A stretch of 64,000 nucleotides of DNA from Liolophura sinensis. Taxonomy: Eukaryota > Mollusca > Polyplacophora > Chitonida > Chitonidae. Below are positions 1 through 11,806 of the stretch, piece after piece (position 1 is the first letter of the stretch; each line of letters opens with the position of its first letter). Position numbers and translations under genes: made by a program. The stretch spans positions 8,554,281-8,618,280 of the forward strand of contig NC_088301.1 in NCBI RefSeq assembly GCF_032854445.1, written 5' to 3'. The notes under the pieces are model-generated. The model was not told where the DNA came from, did no database searches, and worked only from the letters and a program-made list of their open reading frames with translations.

Positions 1-2600
1 ATCGGTCTCAATTTGTAGATTGATTCGTAGTTTTGTCAGATGCAATAGGCCTGTCTAACTCGATCCATGCATCACAGATTATACTGAAGGGATCTAGTCA
101 AGTCTTTTGGGGCATCTGGGGTTGATAACACACAGAGTCCCCCTTTGCAGAAGATTTCCTGGCAGAATCAATGGTTTTCAATGGAGATTTCCCTGTTAAA
201 TTACCAGCAAATGCCTGAGGGGTTCAGAAGTTCCTGATGACCTGAGTGTTCTGTAATTGCTGGCTTTACTCTCTGAGTGTCCTGATTTGAAACCAATGAG
301 GATTGTCAGTAAACCCAGATGGAAAGAGTTGTAAACTAAGAGCTGTTTGAACGATCTTGACTTTGCTTTCTCATCAGGGTGTTAAACAGAGATCACAACT
401 AAAATGCACAAACACCTTGCAGGATTATGCTTAAGATTAAAGGAGAAAAAGCAAAGCATCACCAGAAAAACCACTAAAAACTGTATCTAATATGTATGCT
501 CATTTTAAATATTGGTTTCCTTTAATCTGATATTTTACATGTAATGGGAGTAATCTGGCTATACAGTCAAAGCCAGCTAATCATTAGGTATTTTCCTTGT
601 GTCCTATAATGTCAAAGAAATTTTTGTTACATCTGTTTATAGTATATGACATAAAATTTCACCCCAAAAATTGTAAAAGAACCCTCAGAATCATGGATGA
701 AATTCTGGATCATTAACCAGATACCAAATGTACATGCACAAACAAAAGCACTGAGATTGAGGGAATATTTCCTTTAATTTTCATAAATATTGTTGGTGCA
801 CAGGGAGATATATATGTCAGAAGAAACCCAGTGTGTCACTTATGGACATCATCATGGCTAACATATTACAGGTCTAGCCAGCCAGTAGCTCTGGCTATCA
901 CTGCTAATAGAGGTCATTTGCAGAGGTCACAGAAAAGATGGCTGCAAGGTTAATTGCCCATCTTGACGACACAACACAGGTTTACATATCAGCTGACAAT
1001 TTCCACTTATCTGATTGGTTGCCAACAATGTCATGGCTGGCAGCCATCTTATCATGGCTTTCAAACTATTAGTGAAAGACATGGGCATGTAGTCTGAATT
1101 TTAGGATGGATCTGTCGCCGATGGCAATGGAGGACACAGAACAGATACATGATGTAGAATACACATATAATGGTCCAAGAGATGTTACACTCATGCACTA
1201 GAGCAGCTTGCTAATGGATGATAGTTATCATGATGGAAGTACGTTGTTGATTCACTGAAAAAATATTCCAGAAGATGATGTGTTGTGTAGGTTTTTAGCT
1301 CTGCATGGATGTACGTGACATTATGTCATAGATAAATGAACAAATCATCGTTTGGTCTTTGGAGGAAGTTGAACTAGTGCAGTGATCGCCAAGGGCACTG
1401 GAAATTTGGCAAACCTTTACATATTCCTACATATTCCTGTAAGTAAGTTTCATTCATGTTTAAGTATTTAGGGTTATATCCTGAATTGTGTAGAGTCCTT
1501 ATTTGAATTTTGGAAAATAATTCGACAGTAATTAACAAAAGAGTAAAACAGGAAATGTGTGAAAATTTATGCAGGGATTGGTTTCTAAATCAAGGAATTT
1601 CAGGCTGCAAAACATTGAAAAGTTACATTTTTCCATTAGGATGTCATCCCACAACTTCCTTAAAACCTTCAGAGATCTGTTGTAAAATCAAACACAACTA
1701 TCAGAATCATGTGGCGATGTTAAAGGTCCAAACACATCATTCTGATGTTTTTAACATTTAATAATTTGACCTATATCTAGATGTACAACAAATTCAACGT
1801 CTAACCGGAGGGATGAGATGCAGAGTGAAAGCCATTGTATGGTGATATGGAGGTTGTACATCAGTATTCAACTTTTGCCTTTTGAGTGTGTTCTAGCCAC
1901 ATGCAGACTAAAAGTGACATTTTAACGAGTGAACTCGTGCATCTTTACGACCTCAGCTCTTTGATGCCTATAGTGAAAACTACACCACAATTTTGTGATG
2001 TCATGATTCAGTTGTGAAAAAAAAACAAAACAAATGTCATTTGTATTTCCAGCTAGAATTTGTTTCTTCCTGCCTGTGTGTTGATTGTACAGATAACTTT
2101 TCTGCAAGGTCAGTTTGTCAGTAAATCTCATGTAACACCAAATCATGTGACATATAACTGGCTTTAAAGATTGCCCGTCACGGGTGTGGGTGGGGGGATT
2201 TGGGGGGTGCTGAAGTTATTTCTTTCCATGTGTATATAGATATTGTAGATATTCAGCTATCAAGTACGTTACACAGGGCCTAATCTGGCCTCAGAATGGC
2301 AGAGGGTAGAACGACCAGTGAAGGGCACCTCATTGTTTATTATTTCGATTCTCATACATTTCTAAGGGCCTCGGTTCCTGTGGTTGACCTCCACCCCACG
2401 TGCACACCACAACACATACCTAGCCCGAAAATTCAGTCTTTGGATGGCTTGTATTTACTGATATGTGGAGAACTCAGCTATCCCGGATGACGTGCATCTG
2501 TTCATCACAACGTATCATAGCTACCCGAGACCATCATTAAAAAGTTGTTTGTTCCGGGTAACAAACCCTGTTATTTGAGGTTGAGTCGGGTCGGTCGGCA
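1..2600. other. Non-coding stretch, nothing recognised
   Basis: AT-rich sequence with no open frame resembling a known protein and no clear repeat. It lies upstream of the G-gamma gene on the same strand, so it could contain an unseen promoter, 5' exon or intron of that gene, but no such exon can be defined from sequence alone. A short-ORF at 1510-1761 looks like chance. Confidence 0.5.
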
Positions 2601-2885
2601 TTTTTTTTTTTTTGAAAGTAAATTAAAAGTAATTTTTTTTTTTTTTTTGATTGGTGTTCTACGCCGTACTCTAGAAAAAAATTTCACTTATACGACGGCA
2701 GCCAGCATTATGTTGGGTGGAAACCGGGCAGAGCATGGGTGGAAACCCACGACGATGCGCAGGTTGCTGGAAGACGTTCCCACTTACGGCCGGAGAGGAA
2801 GCCAGCATGAGCTGGTCTTGAACTCACAGCGACCGCATTGGTGAGAGGCTTCTGGATCACCACGCTGTGCTAGCGCGCTAACCGA
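2601..2885 (-). repeat. tRNA-derived SINE, near full length
   Basis: Read on the minus strand it has a tRNA-like head (around 2860-2885), the body shared by other copies here (GAGTTCAAG-type B box, the GCTGGCTTCCTCTCCGGCCG motif, then a CATAATGCTGGC-like motif) and the 3' end GTACGGCGTAGAACACCAAT running into an A-rich tail. The tail is unusual: two oligo-A runs separated by a linker (seen on the plus strand as poly-T, linker, poly-T from 2601). The same tail and linker recur at 3610-3704, which suggests the two loci are related by retroposition. Confidence 0.85.
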
Positions 2886-3239
2886 TAAAAGTAATTCCTG
2901 GCCTGCATAACCTGAATGCTAATTGAATTATCGCGGGTCCAATTTTACCTGCTTCAGGGCATACATTTCCGATTTTAAATGCTCTTCAAAAACTTTGCTG
3001 TTTTCATAACCAAGTTCTTTCACACTGAAGTCAAATATTCCTTCTTGATTCTGGATCCAACATTAACTTTGAGTAAATTTACGAACTTTAAACCTAAACA
3101 TCTGAAGTTGAAAGGCATTCATTGCTTTCACCACTGTGGCGAAGGGACGCCAATTTGCTCTCGCCACACAGAAATTATATTCGCCAAAACTAATATGGCG
3201 AATGGCTAGCCCAAGCCTAGCGACTAAGTAGATAGTCCG

Positions 3240-3350
3240 AGTCTGATCATGAATTTGGGCTGTTTCGTTTTGTTTTTTTTGGTTTTTGTTTTTTTTTTAT
3301 ATTTTTATATTTTTTTTGTTTTCTTTTATTTATTTATTTATTTTTTTTGA
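3240..3350. repeat. T-rich low-complexity tract
   Basis: A run of T homopolymers broken by single G, A or C bases, ending in a TTTA microsatellite. It has the look of a decayed retroelement poly-A tail in minus orientation, but no element body could be recognised beside it. Confidence 0.5.
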
Positions 3351-3599
3351 CGCAAAGGGCACTACGAGGAAACGGCAGCGTCCGATAATCAGACGCTGAG
3401 AAGAGCTGGATTAGACCCTGTTACATGTAAGAAATCCGTCAGTTAAACTGTATATAAAGAACCAGTATCATGACGTTGTTAAATGTTTGTTTTAAGAAGA
3501 ATGGGTATAATGCCAGAGAGGAAAAATTTTTAGATAAGACTCATATCTGAATTGTGTTATTAGTAAAGAACCATGTTGATTAAAAGCTATGGTAAGATT

Positions 3600-3721
3600 T
3601 TGTCAAAAATTTTTTTTTTTTTGAAAGTAAATTAAAAGTAATTTTTTTTTTTTTTTTTTGATTGGTGTTCTACGCCATACTCTAGAAAAAAATTTCACTT
3701 ATACTTTTTTATTGTCAAAAA
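3600..3721 (-). mobile_element. 5'-truncated SINE copy with 10-bp target-site duplication
   Basis: About 95 bases match 2601-2694 with one substitution (apart from poly-T length), including the internal tail linker. The insert is bounded by TTGTCAAAAA at 3600-3609 and again at 3712-3721, as expected for target-primed retroposition. Only the 3' end of the SINE is present, so it is a dead-on-arrival copy. A few extra T bases and AT sit at its 5' end before the right duplication. Confidence 0.75.
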
Positions 3722-3810
3722 GTGAAGATATTCACTTTTTGAAATGTATTGTATAACTATGACATAGACTGTATGTGGAATGCCCATTCCAGGTGTAAAT
3801 ACACTGTACG

Positions 3811-4162
3811 TACATGGCCTGTGTACATGTAATATGAATATATGGGTATGTATATACTGGATCCAGTTAATGGCCTGTGTACATGTAATATGGATATATG
3901 GGTATGTATATACTGGATCCAGTTAATGGCCTATGTACATGTAATATGGATATATGGGTATGTATATACTGGATCCAGTTAATGGCCTGTGTACATGTAA
4001 TATGGATGTATCGGTATGTATATACTGGGTCCAGTTAATGGCCTATGTACATGTAATATGGATATATCGGTATGTATATACTGGATCCAGTTAATGCCCT
4101 GTGTACATGTAATATGGATATATCGGTTTGTATATACTGGGTCCAGTTAATGGCCTATGTAT
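3811..4162. repeat. 56-bp minisatellite, about 6 copies
   Basis: The motif GGCCTGTGTACATG recurs at 3816, 3872, 3928, 3984, 4040, 4096 and 4152, giving an exact 56-base period. Each unit also carries TATGTATATACTGG and CAGTTAATG, with few substitutions between copies. It lies upstream of the G-gamma gene. No coding potential is apparent. Confidence 0.93.
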
Positions 4163-4636
4163 GTGTGCACACTGATGTATTTAGTGCAGATTGTATGCTG
4201 CCCACAAGCTGGTCTGGGTAGGCCTGTATTGATCAAAGCTATCTTGTCTCTCTGTCTATAAACCCCCCATTCCAAAGCCCCTTTTTCACTTGTCATGTTA
4301 CTGTGCTGGTATTGGTTTTCCACCGAGTGTAGGACATGTAGCTGGTTTTGACATGAACATGTAATAAATTGTCCTGCCAGTTAGCTGCGAATTGTTAATT
4401 TAGCAGCTTGAGTGGGTCATTAAGTCGTGGAAAGGCAATCAGAGCATGGCTACCATGGACGAGCACAGTCCAATGCCTTATTGGATTTCCAGCTTTCTTT
4501 GGGTTGGGGAATATTATTGATATGTAGAGTAATGGGCGAGAAATCCAGTTAAGAGAAACATGGAAACTATATTAAATCTGCTGTAGACATCATAAAAGTT
4601 TGGCAATCACATGACTTGATGTAGACACTGCCTGGT

Positions 4637-4725
4637 GTACCAGTGGTTCTACACTAATAATATTAGTGTGCATACCTCAGCAGAGCTGAAGTATGCACAC
4701 TGATATTATGAGCGTACAGTGGTTC
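4637..4725. repeat. Strong short hairpin between direct repeats
   Basis: The left arm 4658-4681 and right arm 4685-4708 are inverted repeats of 24 bases with two mismatches, both allowing G-U pairing in RNA, around a three-base AGA loop. The hairpin is bracketed by GTACCAGTGGTTC (4637-4649) and GTACAGTGGTTC (4714-4725), which resemble a target-site duplication. The stem is shorter than a usual animal microRNA precursor. It may be a tiny inverted-repeat element or a structured regulatory site. Confidence 0.7.
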
Positions 4726-4729
4726 ATGA

Positions 4730-5980
4730 CTAGCACGCCTTTAGCAAGTTTTTGGAACGTCTGTGTTGTCTTTTGACTATGATGCCTTTTTATGCTGAGG
4801 GGGATATTGAAGAGACCATGTAGTGCTCTGTCAGAGTTAAAAGTTATGCAGTGGCCAGCCTGCGATACCTTTTCCCACCCAATTCCCTACACTCTACTAA
4901 TAACAAGAAGCAAACCACTGGCTGATTGAGACCACTTATTCTATAGTAAAAGACTATTCTATAAAGGTAAGAGGCTGCTCTGAAATATAGTCATAGAGGT
5001 ATGTCATGTGTTGGAAATCCATGCAACACCCTTACATCCAGAAAGATATATGTGGTGATTCCCTGTTGGGTCTGCATGCCAAGGTTCCCCAACCCTAAAA
5101 TATTGACAGTCGTAGAGAACAGTCAAGATGTGTGTAAGTGAAGTAAACTGTTATCAGCAGTGCTAATTCTTTTGTGCACCAGGCCAATTTTTTTCACATT
5201 CGGATTACCAGTTGCTTATTGTTAAGGCAGGAAAAACGTAGGCACCTTTGCTACATCAGTTATTTGTGAATGTTAATTTTCTATTATATGGTAGAAGGCT
5301 TTGACAGGGGCAATTATGTTTGCATGAGAATATCAGGTAAGTCATGCCGACCCATTGTTCATTCTGCCACAAGTGGTTAATAACATGCTTGTGAAGCGTG
5401 CACACCACCAATATCGTAATACAGGAAAAAAAGGCTTCATGTTGGGACACACCAAGGGAACAGTAAAGCATGCTGGTATTTTCTAATGAGATTATAGCCT
5501 CTAAATAAAAGCACAACTGTCCATCTCACGGATCTGTGGTGAAAATCAGCACAAGCTCAAGCATGATGGAATTTGAATTGATACCCTGTCGCCTCAGTGG
5601 CTCAAGACATTCTAGTCCAAGATGGCCGTGATAATCATGCTGGTATGACAGTGAGCTTCAAACTATAGGGACGGGCTACCAAGCTTGTAGCGATAGCATC
5701 CCTTCTAAGACAGCTTCCATATTTATCACTGACTGGGTCCAAGGGCAGTTCTGTGTCAATCCATCATTTCTCAGGTGATGACGTCCTTATACTGGCTCCT
5801 GGCTCTGCATACTGATCGAATAATCATGTCAGCTTCTCTCACCTCTTCCTATAGTATATTATCAAAGGAAACTGAAGGAATTGACAACTACGCTGTAAAT
5901 CTGGTTCCCTTGTGCCAGAACCGAAGATTGTGCCCTGACTATCTTGGTTAGTAGGAATTTACTGGCATTGATTGAACTGG
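4730..5980. other. Non-coding stretch, nothing firm
   Basis: No recognisable exon. Around 5590-5660 there is a weak resemblance to a tRNA-like SINE head (CCTCAGTGGCTCAAG), too degraded to call. Confidence 0.4.
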
Positions 5981-5984
5981 AGCT

Positions 5985-6480
5985 TTTGCATTAGCTTTAT
6001 AGGGTTGCCCAAATAATTGCTCACATTAGTCTTTGTGATCCAGATGACCATGTGTGGCATTAGCCTGTGAGATTCAAGCTGGCATTAGTCCTTGCAAACC
6101 TGTGCCTAATTTGCATTAGCTGTAGGATGTTCCTAAAATATAACTGGCATTGGCCTTTGAACAAATGATTATGGCGTTACAAAATTGTGCCATTGCATTA
6201 GCTGTAAGATTTTCCTCAAATGTAACTGGCATTGGTCTTTGACTGAATGATTATGGCTTTTACAAACCTGAGCTTTTACATTAGCTGTAGGATTTCCTAT
6301 AAAATAACTCACATTTGTTTATGAATGAATGATTATGATTTAACGCCCATTCGGCAATATTGCAACCATATCATGCCGAAAGCATTGGTAATGGTTAATG
6401 GTTAGGTGTACAACTTGCAAAGAAATGATTTGCATTGGTCTTTGTCAATCTTTTTTTAGCTGAATTGTTTCCAAAGAAGT
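5985..6480. repeat. Diverged tandem array, period about 83 bases
   Basis: Units share CATTAGCTGTAGGATTT-like and CTGGCATTGGTCTTTG-like segments, then a GATTATGGC segment. Starts of the first segment lie near 6113, 6195 and 6278; partial, more diverged units occur on both sides (5988, about 6420-6490). The unit differs from the 56-bp and 54-bp minisatellites elsewhere in the window. No coding potential. Confidence 0.7.
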
Positions 6481-6499
6481 TTACATTAGATTACATGAC

Positions 6500-9034
6500 T
6501 CCAGTTGACCCTAATTAGTTTATGTTAACATTCTGACATGCTAAGCTTGTTATTTCAACATTGTTCTTGGAGTTTATTGCCTCCAAAGATTAGTAGCATT
6601 GGTATTACTTGAGCCTGAGCTCTTCTTTTAATATCTGTAGTTTTGTTCAGGAAATTATATTGATAATTTAAGCTGATGATAAATTTTTGTTTTAGCTGTA
6701 GTGTTGTGTAAAAAATTAGTGGCAGTGGATGCCGATGGCCCTTAATTCAGTATTGTTTCATTTTTTATAATGACCTGGAAACAAAACATATGTAAAAGGG
6801 TATAAAAAAAGGGGTGTAAATGTCCAAGTACAACATAGCAATTATGCTGGCTTTGACTACTGAGTTCCTTATTACAGTGGAGATATGATCAAACAAATGT
6901 TGTGTTGTTGGAAATGACCATATCTAAAAAACATCCACCATGGCCTCAAACTGGCCACAAGCAGATCATTGATATCAGTTCCAGGCCAAATAAAGAACAT
7001 TACTGCCTACTGGTATATATACTTCAAAGCCAGAAGGAAGTATGATATGAGCTTGAATACTGTAGCTCTAAACAGATTTCACCACGGGATTTGATTTGTT
7101 GATACAAACAACATGCAGATGTGGAGGTTCGATAATGTGGATGTACCCTAAATGACCTTCGCCCACAAGAGTGGATTTTTAAAAGCAAATAAATGTTACA
7201 AAATGCTATGTTCGGTGCTCAAACTTACAATTTTCCCCCAGAATATCATCCCAAGTTACAAGCAAACTTCAAAACACCCTCTAAAATCAGGAGAACTGTC
7301 AGAATCAGGAAATATGTCCGAGTTAGTCATGGACAAAACTCACAGTACCCAGTACTTAGTTTTGAGGTTTTTAGCATGGTGGTATGGAGACAGCCTAGCT
7401 ATCATCCTCCCACGCAGACTGTAATAGAGAGAGCCCAATAGTCTGTACTAGCTTTCCTATTACAACCGTGCCAAGTGCTGAAGAGAATTTGGACTGGAGA
7501 AAAAAAAAAAGTTTGGATTGATAATGTTGGTTCTCTTATACGACCTCTATTGAGTGAAATCACCTCACTGAAAAAATAGCCCATGGGGAATAATCTCAGT
7601 AGGATAATGAAACCTCTGAGGTGCAGTACCCAGGGAGAAAGGAGCAAAACAAAAGCACAAGACAGCAAATGGCTTTTTAAAACAAGGAGTGTAATGTTGT
7701 TGGGTTGTTGTGGATTTCGTGTTGTCCCCCCAGTCTCCTTGTTATTGACTTCCAATTGTCGTGGCCAAGCCTGGGAGAATGATTACTCGAGTGGCCAGAT
7801 TACAACATTGTTGTGCTTCCCCTAGCTCACCCGGGAAGCAGTGCTACAAGTTATTACTTGATTACCCATTAGTGGCTGGGAAATAAGAGTAGTTTGCCTG
7901 AGTGTTTGCCACCCGACTGAATCCAATAAATTAAGCCACATCTCACTTCCAGGCTGCAAAATCTGTTGATTGTTTGATGCTGAACCAAAAACACACGACG
8001 AGGAGAAAGAGAGCTGTTTTAATATCCCCTTCGTTAATCATTCAAATGTCTTCTGTAAAAGTTTGTAGCTTTGATTCATGGATAATGTTCTTGTATGAGA
8101 AGAACAACGGATAGCAAAGAGACTGTTTTGTTATTACTAAAGAAAGTGCGTAGAAAAACTTGGGCATAACAGGCTGACCCTCTTAAACAGTTAAATCAGT
8201 TTATTCTTGTATTGAGTGCAAAACACAGTTTAATTTTTGAAGGAAAAAATGCCTTGTTGCACTTTTGCATAACAGCCTGGCAGCTACCTGAGTACATGGA
8301 GAAATTTATCTTTGTATTGTGGTATGAAGAATTTACTTTCCAATAAAAAAAACCTGGGCACGCCTGGGCTTGACAGCCTAGTTACCTCCTATTCACATAG
8401 AATAGTTAATCCTTTGGCTTGTATTGTAAAAACCAGAATTTCCCTTTTCGTAAAGCTACCATCCACTTAGGCATTTAAGTGTTGCAGTCTGGCTAGTTCA
8501 TGGGCTAGTATATTGGGCTAACCAGAACAATGTAAGAGAAGTTCTGAAGAAACTGACATGATACAACCCTACCTTAAATTTCTTGAGTCTAAATGTTAGC
8601 ACAGTATGGTTCATATCATCTGCTACTTGATTATATATTTAAATAGAAAATTTAACATTTAAATTTAATACCAAAATGTAAGTTTATTTTTTCTTCCAGT
8701 TAAAAACAACTATTACTATGATGCCCTTACACAAGAACATCATAACTTGTTATAAATTATATCCAGTTCCTGTGAAGTACAACATGTTGATAACTAAAGG
8801 TTAGGCCTGAGTTTAGCTCTTAGGTCACCCATTGATCAAGTTGTTACGTTTCCAAGACTGACCTGTATGTAGCTACTGTTTTACCATAGGCTCTAGCCAG
8901 TATATTCGATGGTCTGAGTTGAGGCCACTGCTGAAAATCATTCACATTCAATGCCTGGCTACCATGTGGATTTATTTTTAACTGTGTAAGGTGGACTTGT
9001 GCATTTACTGAAACTGCTGTATATGTATTTTCAG
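6500..9034. other. Non-coding sequence upstream of the G-gamma coding exon
   Basis: No exon, RNA gene or SINE recognised. Because a splice acceptor sits at 9031-9034, at least the distal part should be an intron of the G-gamma gene. The 5' non-coding exon and promoter could not be located. Confidence 0.5.
9018..9034 (+). other. Splice acceptor before the G-gamma coding exon
   Basis: A T-rich stretch ends in TTTTCAG at 9028-9034, 21 bases before the ATG at 9056. It implies an upstream non-coding exon and argues against a plain processed retrocopy. Prediction from sequence only. Confidence 0.6.
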
Positions 9035-9055
9035 ATTGTTGTGTGACTCGGCATC

Positions 9056-9271
9056 ATGAGTGGAAAACTGCAGGAGGGCATCGTTCAGCAGCGCAAGATT
9101 GTGGAACAGCTGCGACAGGAAGCGCAGATCAACCGCATGCGCGTCTCCGAGTGCGTGGAGGAATTGAAAAAATTTTGCGAACAACATGAATGCACAGACG
9201 TGCTTATTAGTGGCTTTGTGCGCCCAAATGATAACCCGTTCAAAGAAAAGGGAGGCTGTGCAATTCTCTAG
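9056..9271 (+). CDS. GNG: Heterotrimeric G-protein gamma subunit, complete 71-residue coding exon
   Basis: The product should pair with a G-beta subunit and anchor the beta-gamma dimer at the plasma membrane for GPCR signalling. Residues about 8-32 form the amphipathic, coiled-coil-like helix (KIVEQLRQEAQINRMRVSE) that binds G-beta in this family. A second helix covers about 33-45, VLISGF (49-54) matches the family's LLTGF-type segment, NPF is at 60-62, and CAIL (68-71) is a CAAX box. The final Leu predicts geranylgeranylation by GGTase-I. Length, start and end fit known gamma subunits, closest by eye to the GNG5/GNG10 and insect Ggamma1 style; the exact paralogue is uncertain. The start is the first ATG after the acceptor at 9034, and the stop is TAG at 9269-9271. 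The coding sequence is more GC-rich than its flanks and has no intron. Confidence 0.95.
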   Translation: MSGKLQEGIVQQRKIVEQLRQEAQINRMRVSECVEELKKFCEQHECTDVLISGFVRPNDNPFKEKGGCAIL

Positions 9272-10157
9272 TGATGGACGATGCATTGGTCCATACCCCC
9301 CACTTACAAACTGTATGTTTGCAAAACTCTTGTCACAGAGACCCTAATTGTGAAGGTTCCATGAGCATTGCCCGATATCTGATCACACGTCTGCCCTGAC
9401 ATTGTTCTAGCTTCTCTTGCTTGTCAAGAGAGACAGCCAGTAATCAAGAAGCCTAAGAGTTTAAAGAAATGTCGAAATTCCAGCCCAGATCGTTTTTAGA
9501 GTTAACCTTTTGGGTTGCAATCAGTGATTTCCCCTTGGTCATGTTCTGAAGTCAAAGTTTTATCAACTGGATTGGAATTAAAAGATGCTTTCATAGTGAC
9601 GTGTTAGAAATCCAACATGGCTGAATCATATGGTTGCTTTAGTTTTGTGGATTTTTTGTTTTATCTGGATGTGGTGAAATTCTCACAAGCAGGGCAAACA
9701 ACTCTGTCAGCCAAATCTGAAGACTGAAGAATTAAACTGGTCCCTTGGAGTTCGCTCCCTTGATGGCATATTTTTGTGTTCAACATATCATATATTTGTA
9801 GACATATTATGTATGTGAGTTTAAATTTTGTAAGGTGTTGTGCTAGTCATTTAACGTAAGCATTTTGTCAGTATTCTTTTGTGCTACTTGTTATCTTGAG
9901 AGAAAACTACTTGTACATGTAACCCAGCTGTTTTTGCTGGATTATAAAAGAGTGCATCTATATTTACTTCAATTTTGTTTATTTTCTTAGGTTATGTACT
10001 TTTTTTCCTTAAGTATGTAAACACAATCTAGACACATGGTAAAACTTTAAGATTTCAAGGATGTATTTGAAATTTTACAAAATGACAACAATGGGAAAAA
10101 TACATTCCATAAAGTACAGCTGTGCGATGACCATTAATATATCTGTTAAGATCCCCA

Positions 10158-10561
10158 AAAAATAGAGTTAAAACAGGTGTTAATACCTTATTTCTCACAG
10201 AGTGAATTGGTGATTTTTTCGTGTCAAAACAGGTGTCAACACTCCATGTCTCTGAGGGTGAAATACATGTAGTTATCCCTTCACATTATAACAGGTGTTA
10301 ACAACTCATTTCTCTAAGGGTGAATTAGTTACCCCTCCAAGTTGATACAGGTGATAATGCCTCATTTATCTGAGGGTGAATGAATTATCCCTCTAAGTTA
10401 AAACAGGTGATAACACCTCATTTATCTGAGGGTGAATGAATTATCCCTCCAAGTTAAAACAGGTGATAACGCCTCATTTATCTGAGGGTGAATTAATTAT
10501 CCCTCCAAGTTAAAACAGGTGATAATGCCTCATTTATCTGAGGGTGAATTAGTTATCCCTA
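10158..10561. repeat. 56-bp minisatellite, about 7 copies
   Basis: ACAGGTG recurs at 10173, 10229, 10291, 10347, 10403, 10459 and 10515; the spacing is 56 bases except one 62-base step. Units carry CCTCATTTATCTGAGGGTGA followed by ATTATCCCTCCAAGTT. The last four copies are nearly identical, while the first three are more diverged, which suggests expansion from the right. It lies about 0.9 kb after the G-gamma stop codon, possibly within its transcript. Confidence 0.93.
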
Positions 10562-11800
10562 CAGCCCATGCTCACATAGACCAGATCAACACTGGCTGCA
10601 CCCGTATGGCTGTTTAGTGTGAAACATAAAAACACAAGAGTAATATTCATTAAAGGTGTAAATAGCGCAGCAGGTTTATATACCCTAGAAAACATTTGTC
10701 CTTCATCGCTATGACAAACACAAACTTTGTCCTTCTCATCCTTGATATTCCATGACACTTTTCATAGAATCCCTTAGCATAAGAAAGGTCAATCAGTGGC
10801 AGTAGTTTTTCTCACTGTTCCGTGGAGTTCTTAAGGGATAACTTATTTGTTTACAGCTCATATAACATATACAGCTTATACAACTCAGTTTATATTATTT
10901 AATTCCACGTCTATTGTTTTTAGTCCAATCCGCTTTTGTGGAAGTCATACACATTTTGATGTTTTATCTTTTGTGAATATGTTTGTTAATATGTTATTCA
11001 TGACATAAAAATACATTGAAACAAGGAGAAAAGGTGAAAAAATGTCTGGATGTACTTTGTTTACAACCGCATGGATTATATTCTGTGGGGAAACAATAGA
11101 TAGGATCATGAAGGATTTGTATGGAAACTAAATATGTACATGTAGGCTTGTTACTGTTTTAGATACAGCAGAAACCACGATGGAACTGTGTGAATGGAAA
11201 GAAGATTGTTTCTTGAATCTAGATTAGCTACAACTACTCGGTTTGCTATTGATATTGTTATATTCATTACTGATAGAGCATGCTTAATGAATACCCTATC
11301 TTATTCGTGAATGACTGTTTTGTTACCACTCATTGTTGCAGGGATCATGTCTTCTAATTTGGTCCATTTGTCAAAATCCCAGACTCAACATTTCCATGAT
11401 GGAATGGCAATATATGCTACACAGTTTGTAACAAACTTTCAAGTACTGAAAAAACAAACCGATCTTCTCAATGGATCAATGTATGTAGGAGACAAACACT
11501 TTCTGAATATAAACAAGCCCTGCATCCAATCAGAATGAGGCATATTGGTTATGAATATTAATGAATCCAGTGACCAACGAGAATCGAAATTATGGCCTTG
11601 CTCTTAGTTAATACAATGAGTTGATTTGATACTGTATTTGATTTATTTTAAATCTTCTTCTACTTGTTGCAGTGCATACTAAAATAGCACCAGTAGGTAG
11701 TGAATTCGCAGCTGTCAACATTTGAGTTTACCAGACATAGATTGTTAATTATTGAAGACTACAGTTGTAATTGTAAAAGTTTAATTGTGTCATTCAATGG

Positions 11801-11806
11801 AATAAA
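11801..11806 (+). promoter_or_regulatory. Candidate polyadenylation signal AATAAA
   Basis: A canonical hexamer on the G-gamma strand, 2.5 kb after its stop codon. It is the first perfect AATAAA I noticed downstream, but with this base composition such hexamers are common, so the assignment is weak. Confidence 0.25.

Noticed and set aside
3811-4162. Possible CRISPR-like repeat/spacer pattern
   Set aside because: The whole 56-bp unit repeats, with no unique spacers, in a eukaryotic context; it is a minisatellite.
9005-9286. 93-codon minus-strand frame over the G-gamma exon
   Set aside because: Antisense shadow of the real coding exon.
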